Below the pieces are notes generated by a model. The model was not told the origin of the DNA. It worked only from the letters and a program-made list of their open reading frames with translations, and did not search any database. Of a stretch of DNA of 64,000 nucleotides, positions 48,350 to 56,807 are shown piece after piece. The stretch's first letter is position 1; each line of letters opens with the position of its first letter. The stretch lies in the NCBI GenBank assembly GCA_023212645.1, contig JALBYC010000022.1, forward strand, positions 115,729 through 179,728, given 5' to 3'. The position numbers and the translations under genes were made by a program. Source of the stretch: Farysia itapuensis. Taxonomy: Eukaryota; Basidiomycota; Ustilaginomycetes; Ustilaginales; Ustilaginaceae.

Positions 48350-50734
48350 TCACAACGTTTGGCGGTTGTCGACAATCCACTGTAGCGACCCGTGAGGGCT
48401 TGCCAAACGCAGCTCGTCCAGGCGCTGCGCTGCCTGCTCGCACGAAACGTGCCAACTGGCAGCTTTCTCCTCGATTATCCTGTAGATAACGGCTCGCCTC
48501 TGGAACATCTTCCTCGTTTTCTCCTTTCGGCGCCAGGCCGCGCCCCACTCGGCCTCCAACGACCTGATGGAGGGACCCCCTTCCAAGCCCTCGGTGTACT
48601 CTGCCCAGATGAGTACGACCGAGATCGTCTTGGCCATCTCGTGTTGTGGTACGGTCTTGGGCAAGACCTGCTGCTGCGAGGCCACCGCCACTGCCTGACC
48701 CTCCTGCATCTCCTCCTCTTCTGCTGCCACCTGAAAGGTGGCAAAGGCAGAGACCACAGATGGAGCCGGAATAGCATGGGTAATGCCTCTTGATTGCGCC
48801 TCCGCCACGGCGTTGCGAAGGATGGATTCGATACTACAAGCTGAGCTCGGATTCGGATCCAGACGCCGACGCTTGTTGCGGCGGCCGCTGGCGTCTTGCG
48901 AGGAGGAGGAAGAGAGCCCGGCGGCGGCGGCGGCACCGTTGTCGTCATTGTCGTCACTGTCGTCATTGAAAGGTTCGAGCATGAGCGTAACCTTGATTCC
49001 CGCGGACTGTAGCTTGTCGATCCTCTTGTGCAGAATGTTCACTTGTTTGTGCAGAATGTTCGTTACATGAACGTCGTGTGCGGCTTGTCGAGCGTACATC
49101 TTGGTGAATTGTTCAGCAAGAATTGGGTGCACCGCTTGGAGTTGCTGGTGGATCGGCTCAGTGGCCGTCAGGAGAGATCTGTCCATTTGGTCGCGGTACA
49201 ACTGGAAATCTGGATGCTGGAAGATTCGAGAGTTCAACAAGACGTGCTTTGGATACGCTGACGCCAGAGCAGCCAAATCTTGCACAATCACTGTCCGAAG
49301 GTAAATCAGCATCCGCAGAAAGCCCTGAGCCGCAACATCCTGTTGCACCGGTCCATCATCGCCGTCCGCATTTTCTACCTTTTCGAGCCACGCCTCTGCC
49401 TGTGGAAAGATGAGAGCAAGCACGGAGGGAGGTGGCGCCAGGGTGGCCCTCTTCAGATACAAGTCTTTGTACGGCGTGTCTCTTGCAAATCCAGCACTGG
49501 TGACCAGTACCTTTGTTGAGACTTTCTTGAGATAGTGGCGCGTCATCGTGTCTGCGCACCAGCGTCCGGCTCTACGCAAATCGTCAGAGTCGGGGCCTGC
49601 CGCCTCGCTAACCTGCACGCCATGACCAGGGCCGTGGTGGGTGGACCTGCCAGACTTGATGTTCAACGTGGCTTGTACCTTCTTGATTTGTCGATAGTAC
49701 CGGTCATACAGCATTGCTTTTCCAGTCCGTTCATCGACAAAAGCTGGAATCCGGTACCAATTTTTTCGCTGGCCGAAGTCGGGAAACTTCTCCCCCGCAA
49801 TATGGAAGCGGCAGAAGAGATAGAAAGCGAGAGCTTGTACTGGACACTTGGCCACCTCGCGATGTCGCAGCATCCCTGCATACGCGAGATTATCAGTCTG
49901 ATTCGTGTTAGAACGATCCATGGTCAGCATAAGGCATTGATGATTTTGCGGATTGTCTGGCAAGGGACAGGCGAAGAAATCAGATAACTCGACTTCTCGA
50001 ATGTTGTTGCCGCGAGCGATCAAAGCCGAAGATGTAAGCCACATGGCACGCATCTGCACCAAGGCAACTCGTGGCTGTTCGAGACAGTATTGATTGACAG
50101 CATAGAAGTTCGTTGCGCCATATTTGTTTTCCACCGCTTCGGCCTGCCTGTCGGTCAAAGTGACGCGCCTGCGCTTGGTGTCGTCCTTGGCCAGCTGCTT
50201 GATAAAATCTCTGATGAAGGGACCTCGCGGTGATGGGTGGTCGTTGAAGCCCTGCGCCGCCTGTCTCTCCCACAGCTTGACGATAGCTGACACGACGCAA
50301 CTCGTAGTGTGACTTGACACCTTGATATTTGAGCCGCCGTCGCGGATCTCATCTGTCTCGATTCCTTGCGCCTGCACAGGCAAAGGCACACCGTTAGAAG
50401 CTGATGATGATGATGATGAGGCATTGCCGCTCGCTTCGCCGCTAGTCCAGTCCTTGTAGACGATGACTTGCTTGAGAAAGAGGAGCAATTTGTCCTCGCG
50501 TACAGTCTCTCCGTCTGGCCAATTGTTCCGTTCACACCAAGAGGTCCATTTCTCATGATAAGGACGGTACTGCTGATGAGTCTTGCCGCTCAGGGCAACG
50601 GCTCTGGTCGCGCTCGTCGCAGCGGCGATGTGGGCATTTGTCTCTTCCATAGATGTGCGCAATTCATTAGCGAGGTTGTGGCGCAGCTGCTCTTCCTGAT
50701 CCATGACACTTGTGCCGTCCAAAGATGCGCTCAT
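48350..50734 (-). CDS. Crypton-like tyrosine recombinase-fold protein with GCR1_C DNA-binding domain, probably catalytically altered
   Basis: A single ATG-initiated ORF of 794 residues. Residues about 45-110 look like the core-binding part (HQQYRPYHEKWTSWCERN). Residues about 230-450 show the Crypton/Ndc10-type tyrosine recombinase pattern: SSALIARGNNIREVELSDF (first Arg), STHHGPGH where the family has HxxR, DLRRAGRWCADTMTRHYLKK with Trp and the nucleophile Y401, then SAGF. The HxxR arginine appears to be Pro369. A heptad-like segment (NILHKQVNILHKRIDKLQ) may dimerise. The C-terminal 90 residues match GCR1_C: IWAEYTEGLEGGPSIRSLE, RRKEKTRKMFQRRAVIY, then RLDEL. Cryptons are YR transposons of fungi that carry GCR1_C. 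The ORF is intact, which with the altered motif suggests a retained host gene; this is inference. Confidence 0.75.
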   Translation of the reverse strand: MSASLDGTSVMDQEEQLRHNLANELRTSMEETNAHIAAATSATRAVALSGKTHQQYRPYHEKWTSWCERNNWPDGETVREDKLLLFLKQVIVYKDWTSGEASGNASSSSSSASNGVPLPVQAQGIETDEIRDGGSNIKVSSHTTSCVVSAIVKLWERQAAQGFNDHPSPRGPFIRDFIKQLAKDDTKRRRVTLTDRQAEAVENKYGATNFYAVNQYCLEQPRVALVQMRAMWLTSSALIARGNNIREVELSDFFACPLPDNPQNHQCLMLTMDRSNTNQTDNLAYAGMLRHREVAKCPVQALAFYLFCRFHIAGEKFPDFGQRKNWYRIPAFVDERTGKAMLYDRYYRQIKKVQATLNIKSGRSTHHGPGHGVQVSEAAGPDSDDLRRAGRWCADTMTRHYLKKVSTKVLVTSAGFARDTPYKDLYLKRATLAPPPSVLALIFPQAEAWLEKVENADGDDGPVQQDVAAQGFLRMLIYLRTVIVQDLAALASAYPKHVLLNSRIFQHPDFQLYRDQMDRSLLTATEPIHQQLQAVHPILAEQFTKMYARQAAHDVHVTNILHKQVNILHKRIDKLQSAGIKVTLMLEPFNDDSDDNDDNGAAAAAGLSSSSSQDASGRRNKRRRLDPNPSSACSIESILRNAVAEAQSRGITHAIPAPSVVSAFATFQVAAEEEEMQEGQAVAVASQQQVLPKTVPQHEMAKTISVVLIWAEYTEGLEGGPSIRSLEAEWGAAWRRKEKTRKMFQRRAVIYRIIEEKAASWHVSCEQAAQRLDELRLASPHGSLQWIVDNRQTL

Positions 50735-50961
50735 TGTGAAGACGGTGTGTGCGAATCAACAGAGAGGACGCGCGCACGTCGCGTTGATTGATCCTCAAAG
50801 GACAACAATTTGTGGAGAAACACTGGATAGACGCGTTTCTAGCAGCAACAAAATATACCTCGGGATAAAAGGACAAACGAGGACAGAGACCATGGCGAAC
50901 AGAGTAAAGGAAAAACAGTATATATTGGAGCAGATCTCTACCTAGTGTACACGACAGATGA

Positions 50962-51723
50962 TTAGTTCTTAGTCTTCTTCTTGGGCGGCTCGTCAGCTTC
51001 GAGGTCGATCTCGGCAGCATCGTTTTCCTCGTCTTCCTCCTCCTCTTCGTCCTCGTCCGAGTCAAAGTCATCCTCGTCAAAGTCGAGGTCTTCGACACCG
51101 GTGTAGAAGTCGATGGCGTTGGGCCAGAAGTCCATGATGATGGCGTGGCCGATACCGCCGGCCACTTCTGGGTCAGTGTTCTCAAAGAAGGTGGAGAAAA
51201 AGGAGCCGGGCTCAAAGTCGTCCGACTCGGGTCCTCCTATTGTGGGCCTGAGCTTGGAGAGGTTCTTGTCGTCCGACTTCCAGTCGATCTGTGTCTTTTC
51301 GGGCTTGGTCTCCTCGAGGAAGTTGAACTCATCCTCGAGTGTCTTGGCACCATCGACCAGGCTGAATGTCTTGACCAGCTTGTCGTTAGAGAAGAAGGGG
51401 TTCTCCCGGAACGAAAAGGTGATGGTGGCAGCTCGCGGGTCCTCAATCTTGCGGTCGACGTGGACGTCGGACAGGTAGGAAAGGGCTTCGTGGTCGGCAT
51501 CGTCAATGTAGACGTTGGTGGCCATGCAGTTGATCAACGACTGGAACCAAAAGTCCTTGACGCTCGAGACAATTTCAGCCCGCTTCTTGTAGAGAGGCGT
51601 GTTGAGCTTGAGCTCGTGCTTGATCAGCTCGACATCAGCCTTCTGGAACTCTTTGACGAGTGCGTCCACCTTCTGTTGGAGGGCGTCGGAAAAGGTCTTG
51701 GCTTCGGGTTGAGTGAACGACAT
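50962..51723 (-). CDS. NAP-family histone chaperone, SET/Vps75 type
   Basis: The single-exon gene encodes 253 residues, the length of SET/Vps75 rather than of Nap1. A long N-terminal dimerisation helix (residues 5-60) is followed by the NAP earmuff core: VKDFWFQSLINC, ALSYLSDVHVDR, ITFSFRENPFFSN, KTQIDWKSDDKNL, GSFFSTFFENTDPE and FWPNAIDFYTGV. The tail is highly acidic and ends PPKKKTKN, a possible nuclear signal. These proteins bind H2A-H2B/H3-H4 and, in yeast, support Rtt109 acetylation. It shares a 301-bp divergent promoter with the RbAp48-type gene. Confidence 0.92.
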   Translation of the reverse strand: MSFTQPEAKTFSDALQQKVDALVKEFQKADVELIKHELKLNTPLYKKRAEIVSSVKDFWFQSLINCMATNVYIDDADHEALSYLSDVHVDRKIEDPRAATITFSFRENPFFSNDKLVKTFSLVDGAKTLEDEFNFLEETKPEKTQIDWKSDDKNLSKLRPTIGGPESDDFEPGSFFSTFFENTDPEVAGGIGHAIIMDFWPNAIDFYTGVEDLDFDEDDFDSDEDEEEEEDEENDAAEIDLEADEPPKKKTKN

Positions 51724-52024
51724 TGTGTATATGTGGTGTGGATGATGGTGGAAGAGGTGGCCTGCTTTGCCGCATCATGGAGCGCAAAACTTTCTTCCAA
51801 AACTTTTTTTTTTCCCGTTTGGCCGTCGAAGTTACAGAAAAAATTGTTTTGAAATGCGCACGGGCGCACGGACTGTGCACGTTTTGTCGTGTTAGGCCGC
51901 TAAGTTCACGTCACTCAACGCGTCGCGGCGTAGAGTGCTCTCGGAAGCGAAGGATTCTGTGATTGCAGGGCGAGAGAGAAAGATCGCACCATTCCATTCG
52001 CTACAGCTACGACTATCAACCACG
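51724..52024. promoter_or_regulatory. Divergent promoter of two histone chaperone genes, with an MCB element
   Basis: The 301-bp region between the two ATGs contains ACGCGT at 51918-51923 followed by CGCGG. ACGCGT is the MluI cell-cycle box bound by MBF in yeasts, and drives G1/S expression. There is also a T-run near 51808 and a repeated GCGCACGGGCGCACGG at about 51857. Function is inferred from sequence only. Confidence 0.55.
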
Positions 52025-53326
52025 ATGGACGCTTCAGAGCTTGTCGAAGATGAGGCTGCCATTGCCCAGCAGATGCTCTCCAATGAAGAGTACAAGATCT
52101 GGAAGAAAAACTCGCCCTTCTTGTACGATCTGGTCGTCACACATGCCCTCGAATGGCCATCCCTCACATGCCAATGGTTCCCAGACAAAGAGTCCCCCGC
52201 CGGACAGTCGTACACCCAGCATCGACTCTTGCTAGGCACACATACCTCTGGACAAGACCAGAATTACCTGCAGATCGCACAAGTACAGCTGCCGACGACG
52301 GGCGCAGATGGGCCTAGCAACTCGGCGGAATCCAGACTCGATCTTAAGCAGTACGACGAAGACAAGGGCGAAATCGGCAGCTACTCGGCCACCTCTGCCC
52401 GCCTCACCATTGTGCAAAAGATCAACCATGACGGTGAAATCAACCGCGCAAGGTACTGTCCTCAGAACTGCGATCTGATCGCTACAAGAACCGTGTCCGG
52501 GAAAACGTACGTCTTTGACCGTACAAAGCACTCCAACACCCCCTCTGCCGACGGTGTCTGCCGGCCCGATATTGTGCTAGAAGGCCAGCAGCGCGAAGGC
52601 TATGGCTTGAGCTGGTCTCCTCTCAAGCAGGGACACATTCTCGCCGCTTCCGAAGATACCACGGTGTGTCATTGGGACATTAACCAGTATACCAAGGGCA
52701 ACAACACACTCAAGCCATTAGCCACCTACACTGGGCACACAAGCGTCGTAGAGGATGTGGCGTGGCACATGCACCACGAAAGCCTGTTCGGCAGTGTAGG
52801 TGATGATCGCCAATTGCTGCTGTGGGATGTGCGCGAGTCGCCGTCAGCGCCCAAATACCGCGTCGAAGCACATGCAGGTGAAGTCAACGCTCTGGCTTTT
52901 AGCCCTGAGAATGAAAACATTCTCGTCACTGGCTCGTCGGACAAAACGGTAGGCGTATGGGATCTGCGCAACCTGAAGATCAAGCTGCATTCCCTCGACC
53001 ACCACACCGACGAGATTCTCAGCGTCTGCTGGAGTCCACACAACCCCACCGTTCTCGCCAGCGCATCCGCCGATCGACGCGTCAACATCTGGGACCTCAG
53101 CAAAATCGGCCAAGAACAGACACCCGAGGACTCGGAAGACGGTCCTCCCGAGCTCATCTTTGTCCATGGTGGTCACACCTCCCGTCCCACCGACCTCGCT
53201 TGGTCCCCTCAGCTCGAATGGGCCCTCACCAGCGCCGCCGAAGACAACATCGTCATGGTCTGGAGACCCAGCAAAGCAGTCATCGACACCGGCAACGAAG
53301 AAGTCAACCTCCAAGACCTCGAGTAG
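52025..53326 (+). CDS. RbAp46/48-type WD40 histone-binding protein (Msi1/Hat2/Mis16 family)
   Basis: The ATG at 52025 (CCACGATGG) gives 433 residues. The N-terminal histone-binding helix EYKIWKKNSPFLYDLVVTH and ALEWPSLTCQWFPD are the family signature. Seven WD repeats follow, with GYGLSWSPLKQGHILAASED, VVEDVAWHMHHESLFGSV and GGHTSRPTDLAWSP, shown in part, all typical. The protein escorts H3-H4 in HAT1, CAF-1, NuRD-like and CENP-A loading complexes. One gene in some fungi serves several of these, so Hat2 versus Msi1 cannot be decided from this sequence alone. Confidence 0.95.
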   Translation: MDASELVEDEAAIAQQMLSNEEYKIWKKNSPFLYDLVVTHALEWPSLTCQWFPDKESPAGQSYTQHRLLLGTHTSGQDQNYLQIAQVQLPTTGADGPSNSAESRLDLKQYDEDKGEIGSYSATSARLTIVQKINHDGEINRARYCPQNCDLIATRTVSGKTYVFDRTKHSNTPSADGVCRPDIVLEGQQREGYGLSWSPLKQGHILAASEDTTVCHWDINQYTKGNNTLKPLATYTGHTSVVEDVAWHMHHESLFGSVGDDRQLLLWDVRESPSAPKYRVEAHAGEVNALAFSPENENILVTGSSDKTVGVWDLRNLKIKLHSLDHHTDEILSVCWSPHNPTVLASASADRRVNIWDLSKIGQEQTPEDSEDGPPELIFVHGGHTSRPTDLAWSPQLEWALTSAAEDNIVMVWRPSKAVIDTGNEEVNLQDLE

Positions 53327-53423
53327 TCACACTATTCACACACTCAGGGAGTATCGTCAAACATTGCCAACATATGATATAAATGCGTGTGAAGAGTGTG
53401 TCTGTGAGAAGTAATGAAAATAG

Positions 53424-56213
53424 CTAGAACTGGAGCGCGTACATGATGAGCACGCCGATAGAACCAACAATGATTGTGGCGACTATCGACGCTGGAACCC
53501 CAACGCGCAAAAAGTCTTTGACTGATACGTATCGGTCGCCCAAATCGTCTTCCATCGATACTGCAATCTGGTTGGGATAGCCAGATACAGGCAGACCCAT
53601 CGCGGCCGACGAAACCAGGGCGGTGGCCATAATTAGCAGTCTCGGATGCGGGTGTTCCAGGCTTTCTCCAACTTGCGCTGCAATGGGTACAAGCAGCACG
53701 GCGGCGATGGTGTGGCTGATGAACGTGGCTACCACCAGACCAATGCTGAGCAAGGCCAGCAGAATCTGCCACAGCGGAAGTTCTTTGACCACTTCCTGAA
53801 TCAAGTCGTCCAGACTCTCGAGCAAGCCAGACGACGTCACCGCTTTTCCGAGCGCTATGCCGCCCATAGCCAGAAAGACGACCGTCCAAAGGAATGTATT
53901 GAAATCCTCCTTGGTCAAAATGCCGGTACCAAAGAAGAGAATCATGGGAATGATGGCGATAATGCCCATGTCGCCGACAATGCCCTCGAAATTCTTCTCC
54001 AAGCACCACAGGGCAATGGTCGAGATCGCAACGCCAGAAATGAACCACTGAATCTTGGTGAACGAGTCGCGCGACTCGCCAAGCTTCTTGATCACTGTAC
54101 CGCGACCAGAGCCGTACGACCACAGCAGAATAAGCCAGATGACGATCAACGACAAGCCCGAGACGGGAATGGTAATCGCAAACCATTGCAGCCAGCCTAC
54201 AGGTTGCTTCATATACTGCAGGGCGATCAAATTCTGTGGCGAGGCAATAGGCGACGTTTGTCCGCCAATGTTGGAGGCCAGCGCAATGCCCATGATCAGG
54301 CTTGATGCGTATGGCGATTTGGATGGCAGGTTACGCAGGATCGGCGAAATGAGCGAGTACATGAGCACCGGTGCAGCAACGTTGCTGATCCACATTGACG
54401 CAAAACATGCCACGCCCATGTGAGCCAACAAGACCATGCTAGGGCGCGTGCCTGCAAGACGTAGGATCTTAGTTGCCAGAATCTTGTCGATGCCATACTT
54501 GGACAAAGCAGCGGCCAAGGTAAAGCCACCCAAGAGCAGACACATGTTGGGGGCGAACATTTGCGAAAAGATCCACTTTGTCGTCTCGGGAGCCGTGAGT
54601 CGGCGATCGTTGTGGTCATCCGTGCGGGCCACTCGCAGAACCACTACCAGCAGCGGCACCATCAACGAGGTCACAAAGAGTGGAATTACTTCGGTAGCCC
54701 AAAGAACCGTGCAGAACACGAGCATGGCGAGACAGTTTTGTTCTTCAACACGATTGAAGAAACGGAATCCGGGTACTTTGAGGAGTACCACGAGTGCAGT
54801 AAAGGCGATAACCAAGTGTATCGTGCTCATGCTGAGCCAAGATGGAATGACAAAGGCCCCACAAGGCGTACGCAGCCGCGTCGGTTTCTTGGGTTCGTAG
54901 TGGTCATTCTTGCTGCTATTGCCCATGACAGCACGCTCAAGCGCTGCGCCTTGTGCACGTCTTTCGATGCCGATCATTTCTCGCCAAACAGTGTTGCGCT
55001 GCCAGACAACTTGTTCTCGCAAGTGTACTTCGAGCTGCTGCTTAGCCAAAGGCATGTCTCCACCAGTAACGACTTTGGCGTACAGCTGAATGAGAAGATT
55101 AACCCAGTCCGCAAGCTTTTGCTTGGTCTCGCCGTCAAAGGGCTTTTGCGAGCGGACGCTCTTCTCCATGTATGGATCTTTGAGGTCTGACTTGGTGATT
55201 TTGTCATACTTCTTCAAGATCTTGCGAATACCGGTCTCGTTGAGCTGCACAAACTGCTTGAGCTCCGACATGGTGACAAAGAGGTCCGTGATGCGCTTTT
55301 TGAATGTGATACGCATGTCTATAGCATAGTCGTTGTCCGCCGTCCAGATTGAAAAAGGTCTGCTGCCTCCCGCAAAGCTGCTGTCACCGCCTTCGCTGAC
55401 ATTGGCACCGTTGCCATCTTCTCCGGCCGAAGTTGCGGACACGAGACCGAGTGAACGCCGATTTGGGGTTTTCTTGCCAAACATGTTGCTCCAACGGGTG
55501 CGCGTGCCTGATTGACTCGCGTTGGAAGCGCTGCGGGAGCGACGGTCGACAGACATTTCGCCGACTTCGGTTGAGTCTATGGAGAGATCGAGGAGCTGAC
55601 TGGACCTTTTACGCACAGGAGGGGGACGAGATGCACCGCCGCCTGCTGGGGAATTGGCATCCTCAGCAGCGGCTCGGCTGTCCTTGCGCGAACGAGATGC
55701 GCCAGTGAGACCTCGCATGCGCTGCTCCTCGCGGCTGGCTTGGTTGTACATGTGTGGATCATTAAAAACCTTGTCGATGCTTGGGCGACGAGCGGTGCTG
55801 GAGATACCTGTGCGTGCGGCATCGATGGCGTCGTCGTCGTCATCGTCTTCGTCGCTAAAGACAACGTCCGACTCGTCATCGAAATCTTCGTTCTCTGCGC
55901 GTTCGAGGTCGAGTTCCAAGCGTTGCAGATCAGCAAAGAGCTGAGCTTCCTTGTCGCGATAAAAGTCAACAATCTTGCTGAGTTCTTTGTCAAGCATGGG
56001 CACAAAGACGCGATCTGTTTCCGTGGTATTGCCTGCCTCGAGCAGGCCCGCCGATTCGGTGTCGATATCAGAGAAAGGAGCCTGTTCGCCGGCTGGCGTC
56101 GTGGGCAGATCTTTTTCCATTATATAGATAGCCTTCTTGAGGTTTGAGTAGGCGACATACTTGTCAGCCCAGTCGGGGACGGCATTGAATTGCAAACTAT
56201 GGGAGAACTTCAT
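53424..56213 (-). CDS. SPX-domain low-affinity phosphate transporter (Pho87/Pho90/Pho91 type)
   Basis: The ATG at 56213 starts MKFSHSLQFNAVPDWADKY, the invariant SPX N-terminus, and gives 929 residues. An upstream in-frame ATG at 56342 would bury that motif and is disfavoured. SPX runs to about 330 with acidic and Ser-rich inserts; its basic phosphate/inositol-pyrophosphate-binding residues lie in LKKIL...KYDKITKSDLKDPYMEK, shown in part. From about 465 the SLC13 (DASS) transport domain has about 12 membrane spans, including NVAAPVLMYSLISPIL and a SxPxAS-like block NIGGQTSPIASPQN. Pho91 acts at the vacuole and Pho87/90 at the plasma membrane; which applies here is not evident. Confidence 0.94.
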   Translation of the reverse strand: MKFSHSLQFNAVPDWADKYVAYSNLKKAIYIMEKDLPTTPAGEQAPFSDIDTESAGLLEAGNTTETDRVFVPMLDKELSKIVDFYRDKEAQLFADLQRLELDLERAENEDFDDESDVVFSDEDDDDDDAIDAARTGISSTARRPSIDKVFNDPHMYNQASREEQRMRGLTGASRSRKDSRAAAEDANSPAGGGASRPPPVRKRSSQLLDLSIDSTEVGEMSVDRRSRSASNASQSGTRTRWSNMFGKKTPNRRSLGLVSATSAGEDGNGANVSEGGDSSFAGGSRPFSIWTADNDYAIDMRITFKKRITDLFVTMSELKQFVQLNETGIRKILKKYDKITKSDLKDPYMEKSVRSQKPFDGETKQKLADWVNLLIQLYAKVVTGGDMPLAKQQLEVHLREQVVWQRNTVWREMIGIERRAQGAALERAVMGNSSKNDHYEPKKPTRLRTPCGAFVIPSWLSMSTIHLVIAFTALVVLLKVPGFRFFNRVEEQNCLAMLVFCTVLWATEVIPLFVTSLMVPLLVVVLRVARTDDHNDRRLTAPETTKWIFSQMFAPNMCLLLGGFTLAAALSKYGIDKILATKILRLAGTRPSMVLLAHMGVACFASMWISNVAAPVLMYSLISPILRNLPSKSPYASSLIMGIALASNIGGQTSPIASPQNLIALQYMKQPVGWLQWFAITIPVSGLSLIVIWLILLWSYGSGRGTVIKKLGESRDSFTKIQWFISGVAISTIALWCLEKNFEGIVGDMGIIAIIPMILFFGTGILTKEDFNTFLWTVVFLAMGGIALGKAVTSSGLLESLDDLIQEVVKELPLWQILLALLSIGLVVATFISHTIAAVLLVPIAAQVGESLEHPHPRLLIMATALVSSAAMGLPVSGYPNQIAVSMEDDLGDRYVSVKDFLRVGVPASIVATIIVGSIGVLIMYALQF

Positions 56214-56807
56214 CGTGCCGTGCTCTTGTAGATGGTGAAAAAGCGTGCGGGTGGAAGGTTTTGAGAGAGGTGCGATTGACTGAAGTGGGATGAGCTCCGC
56301 GTCTGCTGAATTGTGCGTGCGGTGGAGATACGCCACAGGCATGCACAGCGATCTCTAGAGATGCCAAGTATGGACGTGTAGCTGTGACATTAACAGCCGA
56401 AAGTAGCAGCGTGGGAAAGGGAAAGGCAAATGGATATCGTTAGTCACAGAGCGTACAAGGTGGCTTTGCCTTCGCTTTGCTTTCCGCTAATCTGCCATCA
56501 TCAATTTTTCTCTCCCCCACTTATTCCGGCTTCAACAAAGTAGCCAATCCGGCCGCAGAAATGGCATTTCACCTCGTTCGGGCCATCCGATCCCAAGAGA
56601 GACTCAAGCTCAAACACGTCCATCTTCGCTGTCAAATCACACCAATCGGAACAAGCCCGAACTACAGCACAATGCTGGTATTGCTATCTTCTGCAAAGAT
56701 GTGACTGCGCAGCGATCGGGGCCAAGGCCCCGATAGAATGATAGTTTCAGGGTCCAACGCCAGGTTTTGACTGCTGTTCGTCATTTCCCACTTCTTAACG
56801 GCACGGA
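56214..56807. promoter_or_regulatory. Divergent region between the phosphate transporter and PPIL2 genes
   Basis: These 594 bp carry both promoters and no credible ORF. The clear element is a 20-bp palindrome at 56715-56734. No CACGTG/CACGTT Pho4-type site was seen on the transporter side. Confidence 0.55.
56715..56734. promoter_or_regulatory. 20-bp perfect palindrome upstream of PPIL2
   Basis: Nine-base arms ATCGGGGCC and GGCCCCGAT flank a central AA. The CGG and CCG triplets are inverted and 10 bp apart (CGG-N10-CCG), a spacing used by some Zn2Cys6 dimeric factors such as Put3. It sits about 75 bp before the PPIL2 ATG and could instead form a GC-rich hairpin in the transcript. Confidence 0.6.

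Noticed and set aside
48350..50734. Calling the locus an active, complete mobile element
   Set aside because: No borders, target duplication or second copy can be shown within the window, and the HxxR motif looks altered, so only a Crypton-derived gene is claimed.
53344..54186. 280-codon minus-strand ORF overlapping the phosphate transporter 3' end
   Set aside because: It is a shifted frame of the transporter's membrane-domain coding sequence, with no ATG and no recognisable protein.
56214..56342. Longer N-terminus for the SPX transporter from the ATG at 56342
   Set aside because: SPX proteins start at or next to the MKF motif; the extension would place 43 unrelated residues in front of it.
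56214..56500. Possible Pho4 site for the phosphate transporter
   Set aside because: I looked for CACGTG/CACGTT on the transporter side and found none.
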